Source: an uncultured Eubacteriales bacterium
GTDB taxonomy: Bacteria; Bacillota; Clostridia; Lachnospirales; Anaerotignaceae
Assembly: GCA_934552695.1 (NCBI GenBank)
Contig: CAKTER010000060.1
Span: 1 to 8,428 of the forward strand
Direction of reading: 5' to 3'
DNA: 8,428 bases
Below are positions 6,959 through 8,428 of the stretch, in pieces; within the stretch, counting starts at the first letter, position 1, and each line of letters begins with the position of its first letter. A model generated the notes under the pieces. It saw only the letters and a program-made list of their open reading frames with translations, did not search any database and had not been told where the DNA came from. The translations under genes and the position numbers were made by a program.

Positions 6959-7834
6959 ATGTTTTTGTACCGTACCCATACCGAATGGTTATCGCAAACG
7001 TTAGACGCCCACAAGCAGGGGTATCTGGAGCGGGCGCAAGCTTTGCCGGATCCCTTTTTGCGGGCATTTTTTTGTGCCGTTGTGGAGAACACGGCGGCGG
7101 ACGGGCTGGACTTTGCCGGGGAGGTGAGCTGTCGCAGCAATGTGCTGCACCGGCTGCGGGAGCGGCTGGATACCCGGCACCGGCGGCGGTTTTTTGTGAT
7201 GCTGGCCGGGTTCCACGGGGGCGAGCTGTGCCGGCGGACACCGGTGACCCGGCGGGAAATGCTTATGGCCTGGCAGGAGGTGTTTGGCCCCACGGAACCG
7301 GAGCGACTGCTGGTTTTGGCACTGGCGGGGATGGCACCGGATTGGCGGCAAAAGCGGCTGATGGCCCGCCTCCTTGTTCGGTATGTGCTGGAGCAGCCCG
7401 GCGAGACCCCGTTGGAGCAGGCGTTTTTGATGTATTTTTTGGAAAATTCCCAGGCCTGCCTGTGGACAGGCTTTGGCCGGTATATTTCGCCCCGGCGGCA
7501 GTGGGAGCTGGCCCGGGCGGCAGAGAAAAAGGAGGGCGCTTGTGGGAAACAGCTGGACGAAGGCACAGGAGGAGGCCATTACCGCCCGGGGCCGGGATAT
7601 TTTGGTGGCGGCAGCGGCGGGCAGCGGCAAGACCGCTGTGCTGGTGGAGCGGATCATCCGGAAAGTGACCGACCAAGAAAACCCGCAGAGCGTCGATCGG
7701 CTGCTGGTGCTGACCTTTACCCGGGCGGCAGCGGCGGAAATGAAGGAGCGGGTAGGGCAGGCGTTGGAGGCGGCGCTGGCGCAAAACCCCTCGCCCTATC
7801 TGGAACGGCAGGCGGCCCTGCTGCCTCAGGCTAA
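6959..7834 (+). CDS. Unrecognised protein; frame runs on into addA
   Basis: I do not recognise this family. The start is well supported: ATG 6959 is preceded by AAGGAG at 6944-6949. The first 190 or so residues look like a real, mostly helical, Leu/Arg-rich soluble protein. They include a basic stretch (RHRRRFF at 73-79), five scattered cysteines (39, 58, 91, 167, 195) and no evident signal peptide or membrane segment. From about residue 195 the composition changes abruptly to Gly/Pro/Arg-rich sequence, because the frame is now reading addA out of frame. The first stop comes at 7832-7834, giving 291 residues and a 293-nt overlap with addA. No frame has a stop near the addA start: the next one gives a stop only at 7666-7668. 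A lost stop or frameshift near 7520-7545 is plausible, as is a genuine long overlap. Its place before addA and their shared promoter-like sequence suggest co-transcription, not function. Confidence 0.6.
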   Translation: MFLYRTHTEWLSQTLDAHKQGYLERAQALPDPFLRAFFCAVVENTAADGLDFAGEVSCRSNVLHRLRERLDTRHRRRFFVMLAGFHGGELCRRTPVTRREMLMAWQEVFGPTEPERLLVLALAGMAPDWRQKRLMARLLVRYVLEQPGETPLEQAFLMYFLENSQACLWTGFGRYISPRRQWELARAAEKKEGACGKQLDEGTGGGHYRPGPGYFGGGSGGQRQDRCAGGADHPESDRPRKPAERRSAAGADLYPGGSGGNEGAGRAGVGGGAGAKPLALSGTAGGPAASG

Positions 7835-8428
7835 AATTATGACCATCGACGCCCTATGCTTGGAGCTGGTACGGGAAAACGCCCCGCAGCTGGACCTGGA
7901 TCCCGGGTTCCGGGTAGGCGACCCCGGGGAGATGGAGCTGCTGCGGGAAGAGGTGCTAGACGCCGTGATGGAGGCGGCCTATGGGGAAGAGGGGAACGCC
8001 GGGTTTTTGCAGCTGGTAGAGACCTTTGGCAGCAGCAAAAGCGACCGGCCCCTGCGGGATTTGGTTTTTACCGTGTACGATTTTTGCCAAAGCCATCCCT
8101 TTCCCCGGGCCTGGCTCCATCAGGCGGTGGAGCAATGCCATCTGCGGCCCGAAACGCCCTTTTGCGAAACGGTGTGGGGCTGGCGGCTGTGGCAGGAGAC
8201 CCAGCGCATACTGGACGATATGGCCGAGCTGTTGACGTTGGAGGAAACCATAGCCCCGGCCGGGTATTTGCCCACAGTGGCGGCCGACCGGGCGCTGTTT
8301 GCAGCGCTGACGGCGGCGTTTTCCCAGGGGACGGAGGCCTTTTACGAGGCGCTATACACAGTGGCCTTTGCCCGGCTTGGCCGGAAGAAAAAGGAGGACG
8401 ACCCGGCGGATGCCGAGACCTGTAAGGC
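7542..8428 (+). CDS. addA: ATP-dependent helicase/nuclease subunit A (AddA), 5' part
   Basis: AddA is the UvrD-like helicase and nuclease subunit of AddAB, which processes double-strand breaks for RecA loading. It is the Bacillota counterpart of RecBCD. The frame is open from GTG 7542 to the window edge: 295 codons plus two bases, about a quarter of a typical protein of roughly 1200 residues. The Q-motif region is WTKAQEEAI at 5-13. Walker A is AAAGSGKT at 24-31, and motif Ia is LVLTFTRAAAAEMK at 55-68. KIMTIDALCLELVREN followed by LDPGFRVGD matches the family segment that usually reads TIHSFC, with Asp-Ala here. GGAGG at 7531-7535 lies 6 nt before the GTG, which fixes the start. Motifs II-VI and the C-terminal nuclease domain lie beyond the window. 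No addB gene is directly upstream, where it usually sits. Confidence 0.92.
   Translation, partial: MGNSWTKAQEEAITARGRDILVAAAAGSGKTAVLVERIIRKVTDQENPQSVDRLLVLTFTRAAAAEMKERVGQALEAALAQNPSPYLERQAALLPQAKIMTIDALCLELVRENAPQLDLDPGFRVGDPGEMELLREEVLDAVMEAAYGEEGNAGFLQLVETFGSSKSDRPLRDLVFTVYDFCQSHPFPRAWLHQAVEQCHLRPETPFCETVWGWRLWQETQRILDDMAELLTLEETIAPAGYLPTVAADRALFAALTAAFSQGTEAFYEALYTVAFARLGRKKKEDDPADAETCK

Noticed and set aside
7524..7534. Programmed -1 frameshift at AAA AAG linking the unknown gene to addA
   Set aside because: A -1 shift leads to a different frame that stops at 7666-7668, not into AddA, and the site is G AAA AAG rather than a full slippery heptamer. AddA has its own good GTG start.
1..8428. 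CRISPR array, transposon, toxin-antitoxin or defence island
   Set aside because: I saw no repeat-spacer pattern, transposase, terminal inverted repeats or toxin-like small gene. The content is housekeeping metabolism and DNA repair.

Overview
The window holds a nearly complete histidine biosynthesis operon, followed by an unrelated two-gene segment that ends in a truncated addA. All genes lie on the + strand. Three features point to a Gram-positive Bacillota, most likely a GC-rich gut-type clostridium (Oscillospirales/Ruminococcaceae-like; this placement is inference). They are the short-form HisG paired with HisZ, a HisB that is only the dehydratase, and an AddA-type helicase-nuclease. The coding strand is very G-rich, with CGG, GGG and GTG codons common. 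Phe, Ile and Lys are nevertheless often TTT, ATT and AAA.

Layout: positions 1-203 form the operon leader. It has a TATAAT-like -10 at the extreme left edge, a perfect 16-bp palindrome just downstream, and strong RNA hairpin potential with a T-box-like core sequence. Then come hisZ (204-1469), hisG (1466-2119), hisD (2116-3405), an 81-nt AT-rich gap containing a second inverted repeat, hisB (3487-4077), hisH (4079-4675), hisA (4678-5406), hisF (5414-6172), hisI (6188-6523) and hisE (6520-6849). Genes are joined by ATGA overlaps or by gaps of 1-15 nt, except at the hisD/hisB junction. A 109-nt spacer with a possible terminator and a promoter-like sequence follows. After it come an unrecognised gene (from 6959) and the 5' part of addA (7542 to the window end).

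How the genes work together: HisG-HisZ condenses ATP and PRPP. HisE and HisI, separate proteins here, remove pyrophosphate and open the adenine ring. HisA isomerises the product. HisH-HisF makes imidazole glycerol phosphate plus AICAR. HisB dehydrates that to imidazole-acetol phosphate, and HisD oxidises histidinol to histidine. The aminotransferase (hisC) and histidinol-phosphate phosphatase steps are not encoded here and must come from elsewhere.

I see no CRISPR array, insertion sequence, tRNA, rRNA or convincing new defence or mobile system. The points most worth a second look are the regulatory architecture of the leader, the dyad at the position where hisC often sits, and the unrecognised gene whose reading frame runs about 290 nt into addA.
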